Positions 15,559 through 24,253 of a DNA stretch of 36,429 bases are shown here, one piece after another. The stretch spans positions 1 to 36,429 of the forward strand of contig DJER01000004.1 of NCBI GenBank assembly GCA_002431905.1, written 5' to 3'. This stretch comes from Christensenella sp. UBA5893. Lineage in GTDB: Bacteria > Bacillota > Clostridia > Christensenellales > UBA1242. The notes below the pieces were generated by a model that did no database searches, was not told where the DNA came from, and was given only the letters and a program-made list of their open reading frames with translations. The first letter of the stretch is position 1. Every line of letters starts with the position of its first letter. The translations under genes were made by a program, and so were the position numbers.

Positions 15559-17790
15559 ATGGTGCTTGAAGGAACAATAGAAGAAATTATTTTTAGAAAT
15601 GAAGAAAATGGCTACACTGTGGCCATGCTTTCTCATGGAGAAGAATATACAACTATTGTTGGAAAATTCTTGTCTGTTAATGTTGGCGAAAATGTCCGTC
15701 TTGATGGAAAGTTTGTTACAAATGCAAAATACGGCGAACAATTTAGTTTTGATACAAGTGAAGTAATTTATCCAAACACAATCAATGGAATTAAAAAATA
15801 TTTGGCAAGTGGGCTTATTAAAGGTATTGGACCCGTCACTGCTTCAAATATTGTTAATAGATTTAAAAAAGATACCCTGCAAGTTATTGAATTTACTCCA
15901 GACAAATTGAGTGAAGTAAAGGGAATAAGCCCAAAAAAAGCACAAGCAATTGGCGAGTCATTTTCGGAATTAAAAAAGATTCAAAACACTGTGATGTTTT
16001 TGCAAAGTTATAACATTACAACAAATATGTCACTAAAAATTTATGAGGCATACAAAGACAAAACAATCAATATCGTAAAAGAAAATCCATACAAACTTGT
16101 TGAAGATATAGACGGCATAGGTTTTTCATCGGCAGATAGAATTGCTCAAAGTATGGGCATAAAATATGATAGCCCATTTAGAATGCGCGCAGGCATTTTG
16201 CATATACTCAATGAAAATAGCGAAAAGAATGGGAATACCTATATGCCAAGACAAGTTTTGCTTGAAAACTTGGCAAAACTTTTGGGGCTTGACAAAGACG
16301 AAAGAGAGTCAGACTTTTTGGCTGTGCTTGACAATCTTGCTTTTGACAAAGTTATTACAATGTTCTTTAAAAAACCACATAATGTTGTTATGTTGACAAA
16401 ATACTATTTTGTGGAAACAAGCGTGGCACAAAAATTGGCGTTGCTTTCGGTTAGTGCAACATTAACAGACAAAGATATAACAAAAGACATTGAACATTTT
16501 GAAAATATAAACAAAATTAAGTTTGATGGCGACCAAATAAAAGCAATAAAAACAAGTATTGCAAATGGTGTAAGTTTGATAACAGGTGGCCCCGGTACAG
16601 GAAAGACAACCATAATAAAATGTATTATGGAAATTTTGCGTGCGCAGGGCAACAAGGTTATGTTGCTTGCACCAACAGGCAGAGCGTCAAAAAGACTTAA
16701 CGAAAGTACGGGCGAAGAAGCAAAAACAATTCACAGGGGGCTTGAAGTTGATTTTAGAGGTGGCAAAAACACTTTTGTCCATAATGAACAAAACCCACTT
16801 GATGCAACCGTTGTTATTGTGGACGAAGTGAGTATGGTTGATGTTATGCTTATGAATTCACTATTGAAGGCATTAAGGCGTGACTGCAAACTTATTCTTG
16901 TTGGCGACAAAGACCAATTGCCTAGTGTTGGGGCAGGAAATGTCCTTGACGATATCTTAAAAAGTGGCATAATAAATGTAAGTTTTTTAACAAAAATATT
17001 TAGACAAAGTGAAAAAAGTTTGATTATCTCAAACGCACATATGATAAATGATGGCGAAATGCCGGTTATTGATAACACTTCAAACGATTTCTTTTTTGAC
17101 CAAAAAAATGACCTAAATGATATAAAAGACACCATAATTCAAATGGTTACAAAAAGAATACCTGCTTTTCAAAAAATTGATGTTTCAAGAATACAAGTTC
17201 TTGCACCATTAAAAGCTGGAGTTTGTGGAATTGAAAATCTTAATAGATGTTTGCAGGAAGAAATCAATCCAGCAAGCTATACAAAAATGGAGCAAATTGT
17301 CGGTGCAACAACTTTTAGGGAAGGCGACAAAGTTATGCAAACATCAAACAATTATGATATAGTTTGGAAAAAGCGAGATATGTATTACACCGAAGAAGGT
17401 GCTGGCGTGTTTAACGGAGATATTGGCTATATTCACAAAATTGATAGATTTACCGGCGAAACAATCGTTTGGTTTGAAGATGGAAGAGAATGTGTTTATC
17501 CACGAACTGAACTAAACCAACTTTCACTTGCATATGCAATCACAATTCATAAAAGTCAGGGTAGTGAATTTGATGTTGTTGTAATTCCTATCATTGCAGG
17601 AACAGGACTTATTCTTACAAGAAATTTAATTTATACAGCAGTTACAAGGGCAAAAAAGATGGTTGTTTTGGTGGGCGAAAAGAAAAATCTAAAGCGTATG
17701 ATTTCAAATGTCTACACCCAAACAAGATTTACAATGCTAAAAGATTTTTTGATAACTGCAAATCAAAAAGTAAAGGAAATGTTTGAATGA
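15559..17790 (+). CDS. recD2: RecD2-type ATP-dependent DNA helicase
   Basis: 743 residues, the usual RecD2 length. In order there is an N-terminal OB-like region (LEGTIEEIIFRNEENGYTVA), helix-hairpin-helix repeats (GLIKGIGPVTA, VKGISPKKAQAI, DIDGIGFSSADR), Walker A GGPGTGKTT near residue 344, Walker B VDEVSMVD near 421, and the C-terminal UvrD-like SH3 insertion ending in AITIHKSQGSEFDVVV. RecD2 is the stand-alone 5'-3' helicase of bacteria lacking RecBCD. It works in DNA repair and fork maintenance. The start lies four bases after a TATAAT with no ribosome binding site. Its stop overlaps the comF start by four bases. Confidence 0.93.
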   Translation: MVLEGTIEEIIFRNEENGYTVAMLSHGEEYTTIVGKFLSVNVGENVRLDGKFVTNAKYGEQFSFDTSEVIYPNTINGIKKYLASGLIKGIGPVTASNIVNRFKKDTLQVIEFTPDKLSEVKGISPKKAQAIGESFSELKKIQNTVMFLQSYNITTNMSLKIYEAYKDKTINIVKENPYKLVEDIDGIGFSSADRIAQSMGIKYDSPFRMRAGILHILNENSEKNGNTYMPRQVLLENLAKLLGLDKDERESDFLAVLDNLAFDKVITMFFKKPHNVVMLTKYYFVETSVAQKLALLSVSATLTDKDITKDIEHFENINKIKFDGDQIKAIKTSIANGVSLITGGPGTGKTTIIKCIMEILRAQGNKVMLLAPTGRASKRLNESTGEEAKTIHRGLEVDFRGGKNTFVHNEQNPLDATVVIVDEVSMVDVMLMNSLLKALRRDCKLILVGDKDQLPSVGAGNVLDDILKSGIINVSFLTKIFRQSEKSLIISNAHMINDGEMPVIDNTSNDFFFDQKNDLNDIKDTIIQMVTKRIPAFQKIDVSRIQVLAPLKAGVCGIENLNRCLQEEINPASYTKMEQIVGATTFREGDKVMQTSNNYDIVWKKRDMYYTEEGAGVFNGDIGYIHKIDRFTGETIVWFEDGRECVYPRTELNQLSLAYAITIHKSQGSEFDVVVIPIIAGTGLILTRNLIYTAVTRAKKMVVLVGEKKNLKRMISNVYTQTRFTMLKDFLITANQKVKEMFE

Positions 17791-18512
17791 AAAATAACAT
17801 TATCCTAGATTTATTATATCCAAAACATATAACATGCAATGTTTGCTCAAAAGATATATTTGAAGAAGATGGCAATGGAATTTGCAGTGAATGTCAAAAG
17901 ACACTTCCAAAAATTGTTGGCCAAGTGTGCTTTAGGTGTGGAACACCAATTCATTCAATTGACAGATATTGTGATTTGTGTAAGAAAGCAAAACCTTATG
18001 AAATGGCAAGGTCTTGTTATGAATATAGGGGCAAAATTGTGACACTTATTCATAATCTAAAATTTCATAATGCACAATATTTGGCAGAAGATTTTGCAAA
18101 AGATTTGTGCGAACTTTATAAAAATAAAAAATATGATTGCGATATTATTGTTCCTGTGCCAATGACAGCACAAAGGCTGAAATCTCGTGGATATAATCAA
18201 GCAGGACTTCTTGCAAATGAACTTGCAAAACTAATTAACTTGTCGATTGATGAAAATAATTTGTTAAAAATAAAAGACACCAAAAGCCAAGTTGGGCTTG
18301 ACTTTCGTGAAAGAAAGGATAACCTAATTGACGCATTTAAAACAAAGGATAGAAAGTTTTTTAAGGGCAAAAAGGTTTTGATTGTTGACGATATTTTTAC
18401 AACAGGTGCAACAATTGAATGTTGTGCAAGAGCACTAAAGAAAGGTGGTGCAAGTCAAGTTTTTGCAATCACTATTGCACATACAATTAAAGATTTTGAC
18501 AAAAAAGATTAG
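17787..18512 (+). CDS. comF: ComF-family amidophosphoribosyltransferase-like protein
   Basis: 241 residues. The N-terminal zinc finger has four CxxC pairs (CNVC, CSEC, CFRC, CDLC), followed by a phosphoribosyltransferase fold with PVPMTAQRLKSRGYNQA and the PRPP loop VLIVDDIFTTGAT near residue 198. ComF/ComFC is known for a role in DNA uptake and recombination of imported single strands, probably with the helicase ComFA. It is translationally coupled to recD2 (ATGA overlap), which ties it to DNA metabolism here, and sits just before secA, as in many Bacillota. A weak A/T hairpin at the end (18502-18529) may terminate it. Confidence 0.9.
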   Translation: MKNNIILDLLYPKHITCNVCSKDIFEEDGNGICSECQKTLPKIVGQVCFRCGTPIHSIDRYCDLCKKAKPYEMARSCYEYRGKIVTLIHNLKFHNAQYLAEDFAKDLCELYKNKKYDCDIIVPVPMTAQRLKSRGYNQAGLLANELAKLINLSIDENNLLKIKDTKSQVGLDFRERKDNLIDAFKTKDRKFFKGKKVLIVDDIFTTGATIECCARALKKGGASQVFAITIAHTIKDFDKKD

Positions 18513-18539
18513 AAAGCAAAAATCTTTTTGAAAAATGTT

Positions 18540-18567
18540 TTGATTATTTTTGCAAGTATTGTACAAT
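18540..18567 (+). promoter_or_regulatory. secA promoter
   Basis: TTGATT (18540-18545), 16-base spacer, TACAAT (18562-18567), followed by TTAGGAG ahead of the secA start. Fits a vegetative promoter with a short leader. Confidence 0.55.
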
Positions 18568-18587
18568 AAAAAAGTTAGGAGATTATT

Positions 18588-21269
18588 ATGGGCTTATTTT
18601 CAGGCGAAAAGAAAAGATTAAAAAAGTTGGAAAAAATTGCCGACCAAGTTTTGGCATTAGAAGATAAATACAAGGCAATGGACAACAATACTCTTGTTGC
18701 TCAAACAAATGCCTTAAAAGAAAGATTAAATAAAGGCGAAACTTTGAACGATATTTTGCCAGATGCTTTTGCTGTTGTAAGAGAAGCATCTGCAAGAGTT
18801 CTTAATATGCGACATTTCAAAGTCCAAATTATGGGTGGTGTTGCACTTCATCAAGGAAGAATTGCAGAAATGAGAACTGGTGAAGGAAAAACTTTGGTTG
18901 CAACCCTTCCAGCATATCTTAATGCACTCACAGGCAAAGGTGTTCATGTTGTAACAGTAAACGAATATTTGGCACGTCGTGACGCTGAATGGATGGGCAA
19001 GGTTTACAAATTCCTTGGGCTTACTGTTGGCGTTGCAATCAGCGGAATGAACGAACAAGACAAACGCAATGCATATTTAAGTGATATCACATATTGCACA
19101 AATAATGAACTTGGCTTTGACTATCTTCGTGATAACATGGTTGTTGACAAAAGACAAAAAGTGCAAAGAGGTCAAAACTTTGCCATTGTGGACGAAGTTG
19201 ATAGCATTTTGATTGATGAAGCAAGAACCCCACTTATTATTTCTGGACGTGGAATGAAGTCAAGTGACTCATACTACTCGGCAGATAAGTTTGCAAAAAC
19301 ATTAAAAGAAGAAGACGATTTTGAAATTGATAAAAAGATAAAGGCAATTCACTTGACTGAACAAGGAATTGAAAAGGCAGAAAGATTTTTTAAAGTTGAC
19401 AATTTGTCGGATGTAAACAATCTTGAACTTGACCACTATATAATGAACGCCTTAAAAGCAAATTTCATTATGAAAAAAGACGAAAACTATATCGTTAAAG
19501 ACGATGAAATTTTAATCGTTGACGAATTTACTGGACGTTTGATGCAAGGAAGAAGATATAGTGACGGACTTCATCAAGCAATTGAAGCAAAAGAAGGCGT
19601 AAAGATTAAGGACGAAAACAAAACACTTGCAACAATTACTTTCCAAAATTATTTCCGTTTGTACCACAAACTTTCTGGTATGACAGGTACTGCAAAAACA
19701 GAAGAAGACGAATTTAATGGAATATATAATGTGGATGTAATCACAATTCCAGCCAACAAAAAGCCACAAAGAATTGACTATAATGATGTTGTATATCGTA
19801 CCGAAAAAGGCAAAGTTGCCGCAATAGTTGAAGAAATAAAAGAAAGAAATGCAAAAGGTCAACCAGTGCTTGTTGGTACAGTTACAATTGACAAGAGTGA
19901 AGAAATCAGTGATGCACTAAATAAAGCAAAAATTCGCCACGTTGTTCTTAATGCAAAAAATCATCAACAAGAAAGTGAAATTGTTGCCCAAGCCGGAAGA
20001 ATTGGTGCTGTTACAATTGCAACCAATATGGCAGGTCGTGGAACAGATATTTTGCTTGGTGGTAACCCAGAATTTATGGCAATAAAGAGAATGAGAGAAG
20101 AAAATTTTGATGACGAACAAATTTCATTCTCAACATCTTTTGCTCCAAGTGATGACGAGCATTTGCTTTCTGCAAGAGAAACATACAGAAAATATTATGA
20201 TGAATTTAAAAAGATAACAGATGCCGAAAAAGAAAAAGTAATCGCTTTGGGCGGACTTCATATCATAGGAACAGAAAGACACGAATCAAGACGTATTGAC
20301 AATCAGTTGCGTGGACGTGCAGGTCGTCAAGGTGACCCAGGGTCTTCTGTGTTCTTCCTTTCTCTTGAAGATGACCTTATGGTTAGATTTGGTGGCGAAA
20401 GATTGCAAAAGATTGCAGACTTTTTGAAGATTGACGATTCAACACCACTTCAAATGCGTATGCTCTCAAGACAAATTGAAGGTGCACAAAAGAGAATTGA
20501 AGCTCAAAACTTCGCTTCAAGAAAGAATGTCCTTCGCTTTGATGACGTTATGAGCAAACAACGTCAAATTATTTATGGCGAAAGAAATAAGGTTTTGGAT
20601 GGTGTTGATGTTCATGAACAAATTATGGAAATGTATCCAGAAGTTGTTGGAAATATTTGCAACACATATCTTGATGCCGACAAACCGTATTTTGAGTGGG
20701 ATTTAAAGGCTCTCAACATAGCACTTGAAGACAAACTTTTTCCAAAAGGAACAAACCTTGTAACAGAAGAATTTGTTAAAAACTGTGAAGTTAGTGATGT
20801 TGTTGACAAAATACTGAAAGTTATCACAGACAAATATCAAGTAAATGTTGAAAAAACAAAAGAAGTTGGGGTTGACTTTTCTATGTTTGAAAGACTTATT
20901 TTGCTTCGTGTTGTTGATTCACTTTGGATGGATCATATCGACCAAATGCAAATATTAAGAAACGAAATTGGTATTCAAGCATATGGGCAAAAAGACCCTG
21001 TTGTTGAATATAAACGTCAAGGTTTTGAAATGTTTGACCATATGGTAGACAGAATACATGAAGATGTGACAGCATTTTTGCTTAACACAAAAATTGAAAT
21101 TGAAAGAAAGGTTGAAATGCCAAAACAACACGTATTCAAACCAGCTGATATTGTGGACAATGCTCCACCAAAAACGGTTGAAAAAAATGATAGGGTAATA
21201 AGAAGAAACGACCCATGCCCTTGTGGAAGTGGAAAGAAATATAAAAACTGCTGTGGCAAAGATAAATAA
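18588..21269 (+). CDS. secA: Preprotein translocase ATPase SecA
   Basis: 893 residues, normal length. Visible marks are AEMRTGEGKTLVA (Walker A), ITYCTNNELGFDYLRDNM, VDEVDSILIDEARTPLIISG (Walker B and DEAD-like motif), the GMTGTAKTEEDEF motif, ATNMAGRGTDILLGG, LGGLHIIGTERHESRRIDNQ with QLRGRAGRQGDPGSS, and the zinc-binding tail PCPCGSGKKYKNCCG. SecA drives export of unfolded proteins through SecYEG. The ribosome binding site is TTAGGAG. It follows comF, as in the comF-hpf-secA order of Bacillus, but without hpf. A terminator ends it; no prfB follows. Confidence 0.98.
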   Translation: MGLFSGEKKRLKKLEKIADQVLALEDKYKAMDNNTLVAQTNALKERLNKGETLNDILPDAFAVVREASARVLNMRHFKVQIMGGVALHQGRIAEMRTGEGKTLVATLPAYLNALTGKGVHVVTVNEYLARRDAEWMGKVYKFLGLTVGVAISGMNEQDKRNAYLSDITYCTNNELGFDYLRDNMVVDKRQKVQRGQNFAIVDEVDSILIDEARTPLIISGRGMKSSDSYYSADKFAKTLKEEDDFEIDKKIKAIHLTEQGIEKAERFFKVDNLSDVNNLELDHYIMNALKANFIMKKDENYIVKDDEILIVDEFTGRLMQGRRYSDGLHQAIEAKEGVKIKDENKTLATITFQNYFRLYHKLSGMTGTAKTEEDEFNGIYNVDVITIPANKKPQRIDYNDVVYRTEKGKVAAIVEEIKERNAKGQPVLVGTVTIDKSEEISDALNKAKIRHVVLNAKNHQQESEIVAQAGRIGAVTIATNMAGRGTDILLGGNPEFMAIKRMREENFDDEQISFSTSFAPSDDEHLLSARETYRKYYDEFKKITDAEKEKVIALGGLHIIGTERHESRRIDNQLRGRAGRQGDPGSSVFFLSLEDDLMVRFGGERLQKIADFLKIDDSTPLQMRMLSRQIEGAQKRIEAQNFASRKNVLRFDDVMSKQRQIIYGERNKVLDGVDVHEQIMEMYPEVVGNICNTYLDADKPYFEWDLKALNIALEDKLFPKGTNLVTEEFVKNCEVSDVVDKILKVITDKYQVNVEKTKEVGVDFSMFERLILLRVVDSLWMDHIDQMQILRNEIGIQAYGQKDPVVEYKRQGFEMFDHMVDRIHEDVTAFLLNTKIEIERKVEMPKQHVFKPADIVDNAPPKTVEKNDRVIRRNDPCPCGSGKKYKNCCGKDK

Positions 21270-21277
21270 AACAAAAG

Positions 21278-21304
21278 ATCTCTCAAATATATGAGAGATT
21301 TTTT
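21278..21304 (+). terminator. secA terminator
   Basis: Stem ATCTCTCA (21278-21285) / TGAGAGAT (21292-21299), six-base loop, then a T-run. Confidence 0.8.
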
Positions 21305-21342
21305 AATAATTTTTATAAATTGAAAATATTGCGATTTTATTC

Positions 21343-21370
21343 TTGACAATTTATCTTATTATGGTATTCT
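21343..21370 (+). promoter_or_regulatory. Promoter of the TMEM164-like gene pair
   Basis: TTGACA (21343-21348), 16-base spacer, TATTCT (21365-21370). A GGGGG ribosome binding site and ATG at 21405 follow. Confidence 0.55.
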
Positions 21371-21404
21371 ATAACCAAGGATAAATTTTAGGGGGAACAA
21401 TCAA

Positions 21405-22169
21405 ATGATGACAATAGGGGGTACTGCACATATATTGATGTTAGTTGTCACCCTACTTATTGTAGTTATTTTAATGTTTGTTGTGGCAAAATCAAAAAAG
21501 ATTGTCCAAGACATTATAATAACTTTTTTTATTGCTCTTGGCACTTTTGGAATATTCTTTTTGCATGGACTGCATAGGGGAACTCAATTTGATATTTTAA
21601 ACTTGCTTAGGCAAATGCTTCAAGTGTGTAATTTTAACTTTATTTTATTGCCACTATGTTTGTTTAAGAGAAATGAGTTGTGCAGGCAATATCTATTTTT
21701 CTTTTCAATGCCAGCGGCGCTGTCAACATTCGTGGCATATCCAAGTGACGTCCAGCAGTCAATGTGGTATAGTCTTGTTTGTCTAAATTTTTGGATTGAC
21801 CATGCGTGTATTGTTATTGTTCCGTTGCTCATGATTGCATCAAAAAGGTTTAAGCCTGAGCAAAAATATGTAAAAGTTATTCTTATTTGTGTTGTTGCAT
21901 ATTTTTTAATAGCATTTGTTGGCGATTGGGTACTCAATGGTTTTAGCTTTGAAAATATACATTACAACTATTCATACACGATGAATGATGGTGGAATAAT
22001 GGTGTTAAAGCCAATATACAAACTTATACCAATTCCATTTGTATATTTGTTACCACTTGCTGTGCCGTTGTATTTTATATTTTGGCTTGAAACTTATTGT
22101 TTTAGAAATTACAAAACAACAGATAGGTTTGGATATGAACTAAAAAAGAAGAAAGAAGGGGAAAGATAA
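21405..22169 (+). CDS. Integral membrane protein, TMEM164/YwaF (TIGR02206)-like
   Basis: 254 residues with about seven hydrophobic helices. The section FNFILLPLCLFKRNE, a conserved histidine in FWIDHACIVIVPLLM and the overall spacing resemble the YwaF/TIGR02206 family, related to the TMEM164 acyltransferase fold. It starts with a GGGGG ribosome binding site and has a good promoter. The downstream gene overlaps by one base and its C-terminal half shares the same pattern, so the two are probably paralogues acting together in the membrane, possibly on lipids. Family assignment is moderate; function is unknown. Confidence 0.65.
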   Translation: MMTIGGTAHILMLVVTLLIVVILMFVVAKSKKIVQDIIITFFIALGTFGIFFLHGLHRGTQFDILNLLRQMLQVCNFNFILLPLCLFKRNELCRQYLFFFSMPAALSTFVAYPSDVQQSMWYSLVCLNFWIDHACIVIVPLLMIASKRFKPEQKYVKVILICVVAYFLIAFVGDWVLNGFSFENIHYNYSYTMNDGGIMVLKPIYKLIPIPFVYLLPLAVPLYFIFWLETYCFRNYKTTDRFGYELKKKKEGER

Positions 22170-23611
22170 TGTTTTATAAGTATTTTGTTTTAGCGTTGGT
22201 TGTTGTTCTTTGTGCATATGTTTTGTGCAAGTATTTGTTTTTTAAGAACAATGAAAAATTTGATAGGGTAATGACAAAACTCCTGAAAATTTTTGTAATT
22301 ACATATTGTGCTTTGGTAATTTTGTCAATATTACTGCCAGATGCCTTTGTTAGAAGTTATGACCCAAATGAGTTAGATTTTTCGTACAAAAATGTATCAT
22401 TTGCACTTGTAAGGTGGTTTTCGGCTCTTGCTTTTATAATGTTGCCACTTGCAGTGTTTTTCAAAAATAGGACAATAAGAAATATTGCAATATATTTTTG
22501 TTCAATTATGACCATTATTTCAATAATATATTATCCAACATATATTGAATATTTTACATCAACTGCGGGCAGGGGGCTTAATAGCATAAGTGTATTCAGT
22601 CAATCATTTAAAAACTTTCTAATCAATTCAACATTTAGAAGTTTTGTTATTGGCTTTATGTGGTTACTTGAATTAACGATCGTAATTGTTCTTGCCGTTC
22701 AAGAAAAGCATATATTCAATGTAAAAGATAAAAAAGAATATCTTAATTTCTTTATGGTGCTTGTGCCATCGCTTATTTGTTCAATTCCAATCTATGTTCC
22801 ACAACATTTATTTGGATATTCAAATATAATTTTTGATGCATGGACTGTTCCACATATTTTTTGGATATTGTGTGTTATTGGAATGATTGTTGCACTTTTC
22901 TATATTTTCAAAAATAAATCTTTGGAAGAAAGAACTTTATTGTGCTTTGTTTTGGCACTTGCATTATTTTATCAGTATAACCAAATGTTTGGGGCAATCT
23001 CAATAAGTATAAAAAGACTTCCTTTCCAACTATGTAATATTGGTGCATTGTTAGTATTGTTGGCTCTTATAACAAAAAATAAACATATCTTTAACTTTAC
23101 GGTGATAGTAAATGTTGTTGGTGTTGTATTTGCATTGGCAATGCCGGACTTGGATGGGAAAGGGTTATTTTACCTATACAATATGCACTTCATTTTTGAA
23201 CACACAAATGTTTTGGTTGTGCCTGTTCTTGCTTTGCTCTTGCAGTTATTCCCACGACTTGACAAAACGGCACTAAAAGATTGTATAATCGGTTTTTCAA
23301 TATACTTTGCATTTGTTTGGGTTGTTGGAACATTATTCAATACAATCGCATCAATAACAAATGACGGCTTTTATAGTGCCAATTATTTGTTTATGTTCGA
23401 CCAAAATGTTGCAGCAGGATTTATTCCTTTCCTTGGAAAATTATTTGATGTAAAATTGAATCTTGGTTCACATATCACACTTTACCCAGTAATTCAATCT
23501 TTAATATATATTGTGTTTTTGGCATTGTGTGTTGGAATGTATTATTTAATAAGACTAATATATTTTACCAAAGATAAAATACAAATAAAAAATCAAAATA
23601 ATATTCAATAA
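22169..23611 (+). CDS. Long integral membrane protein with C-terminal TMEM164/YwaF-like domain
   Basis: 480 residues with roughly 12-13 hydrophobic helices. The C-terminal half carries the family-like pattern KRLPFQLCNIGALLVLLALI, FIFEHTNVLVVPVLALL and LDKTALKDCIIGFS, comparable with the shorter upstream protein. The N-terminal half (about 220 residues, five to six helices) looks like an extra membrane domain or a diverged duplicate. Start and upstream stop overlap (TAATG), so translation is coupled, with GGGGAAAG ahead. It ends at a 26-base perfect palindrome terminator. Function unknown. The pair may form a heteromeric membrane enzyme. Confidence 0.65.
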   Translation: MFYKYFVLALVVVLCAYVLCKYLFFKNNEKFDRVMTKLLKIFVITYCALVILSILLPDAFVRSYDPNELDFSYKNVSFALVRWFSALAFIMLPLAVFFKNRTIRNIAIYFCSIMTIISIIYYPTYIEYFTSTAGRGLNSISVFSQSFKNFLINSTFRSFVIGFMWLLELTIVIVLAVQEKHIFNVKDKKEYLNFFMVLVPSLICSIPIYVPQHLFGYSNIIFDAWTVPHIFWILCVIGMIVALFYIFKNKSLEERTLLCFVLALALFYQYNQMFGAISISIKRLPFQLCNIGALLVLLALITKNKHIFNFTVIVNVVGVVFALAMPDLDGKGLFYLYNMHFIFEHTNVLVVPVLALLLQLFPRLDKTALKDCIIGFSIYFAFVWVVGTLFNTIASITNDGFYSANYLFMFDQNVAAGFIPFLGKLFDVKLNLGSHITLYPVIQSLIYIVFLALCVGMYYLIRLIYFTKDKIQIKNQNNIQ

Positions 23612-23616
23612 AAAAC

Positions 23617-23645
23617 AAAATCTCACAAATTTGTGAGATTTTTTA
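23617..23645. terminator. Palindromic terminator
   Basis: Perfect inverted repeat AAAATCTCACAAA / TTTGTGAGATTTT with a T-run. It closes the membrane-protein pair and lies just after the end of the minus-strand pseudogene. Confidence 0.8.
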
Positions 23646-23693
23646 ATGCAGTAAATGGCATTTTTTTACATGCTGACGAAAAATACTATTTTT

Positions 23694-24152
23694 TTAAAAG
23701 TGAAATAAATTAATTATTATCTTATTATTATTTTTTGCATAATTAAAGAATTTTTTTGCCCTTGAATATTTTTTATTTTCATTTATATAACAAATTAAAT
23801 ATTGGCATTTATCTATCATTTTTTTATTAGAAAATGTGATAATATTTTTGTAATAAATATCTTCAATATCAAAAAAAATATATTTATAATATTCATTATT
23901 ATTTTGATATTTATTTTTTTAAATATTAAGGTTTGTTTGAATAACAAAAATATTAATTCTATCAAAAATTTCCTTTTTTATAGAAACAAGTGTTTGCAAA
24001 ACGAGTTTGTCAAAATCGCCATGAGTACCAACATAAAAATCATAAATGCCAAACATAATCAATTTTAATATTATATCTTTTAACTCATTCTCAAGTTTAG
24101 AGTTTGACAATATTAAAGAATGACCTATAAATGAACAAGATGTTTCTTCCAT
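23694..24152 (-). pseudogene. SLOG/YpsA-like gene with premature stop codon
   Basis: Read from ATG 24152 on the minus strand, the protein begins MEETSCSFIGHS and has YDFYVGTHGDFDKLV, the hallmark of the DUF1273/YpsA-type SLOG fold (nucleotide- or ligand-binding Rossmann-like proteins). An in-frame TAA lies at 23919-23921. The same frame then continues for 74 more codons with a sensible family C-terminus (IDKCQYLICYINENKKYSRA, then NYAKNNNKIIINLF) to a TAA at 23694-23696. A total of about 152 residues is normal for the family. A single substitution, or a sequencing error, therefore truncates it. The promoter is leaderless: TATAAT (24164-24159), six bases, ATG. Family confidence is moderate; the broken frame is directly visible. 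Confidence 0.7.
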
Positions 24153-24172
24153 ATGTATATTATAGTACAATA

Positions 24173-24236
24173 TGAGAGATATGTCTCTTATAAATTAAAA
24201 ATTGTTTTGCTAAACTTTGCACAGATATATCTCTCA
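24173..24236. promoter_or_regulatory. Two inverted operator copies between the SLOG and XRE genes
   Basis: TGAGAGATATGTCT (24173-24186) recurs as a reverse complement, TGAGAGATATATCT, at 24236-24223, with 13 of 14 bases equal. The first copy overlaps the -35 of the minus-strand gene, the second overlaps the -10 of the plus-strand XRE gene (TTGTTT at 24202, TATATC at 24226). This is a natural arrangement for a repressor controlling both divergent genes. Confidence 0.6.
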
Positions 24237-24253
24237 AAGGGAAGGATATTTTT

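Noticed and set aside
23802..24068. Plus-strand 88-codon frame opposite the SLOG-like pseudogene
   Set aside because: It is the complement of the SLOG-like frame, very rich in Ile, Phe and Asn, and the minus strand has clear family motifs.
23694..24152. Alternative genetic code or recoding to explain the in-frame TAA
   Set aside because: TAA ends many intact genes here, and TGA and TAG are also used as stops, so a simple mutation or read error is more likely.
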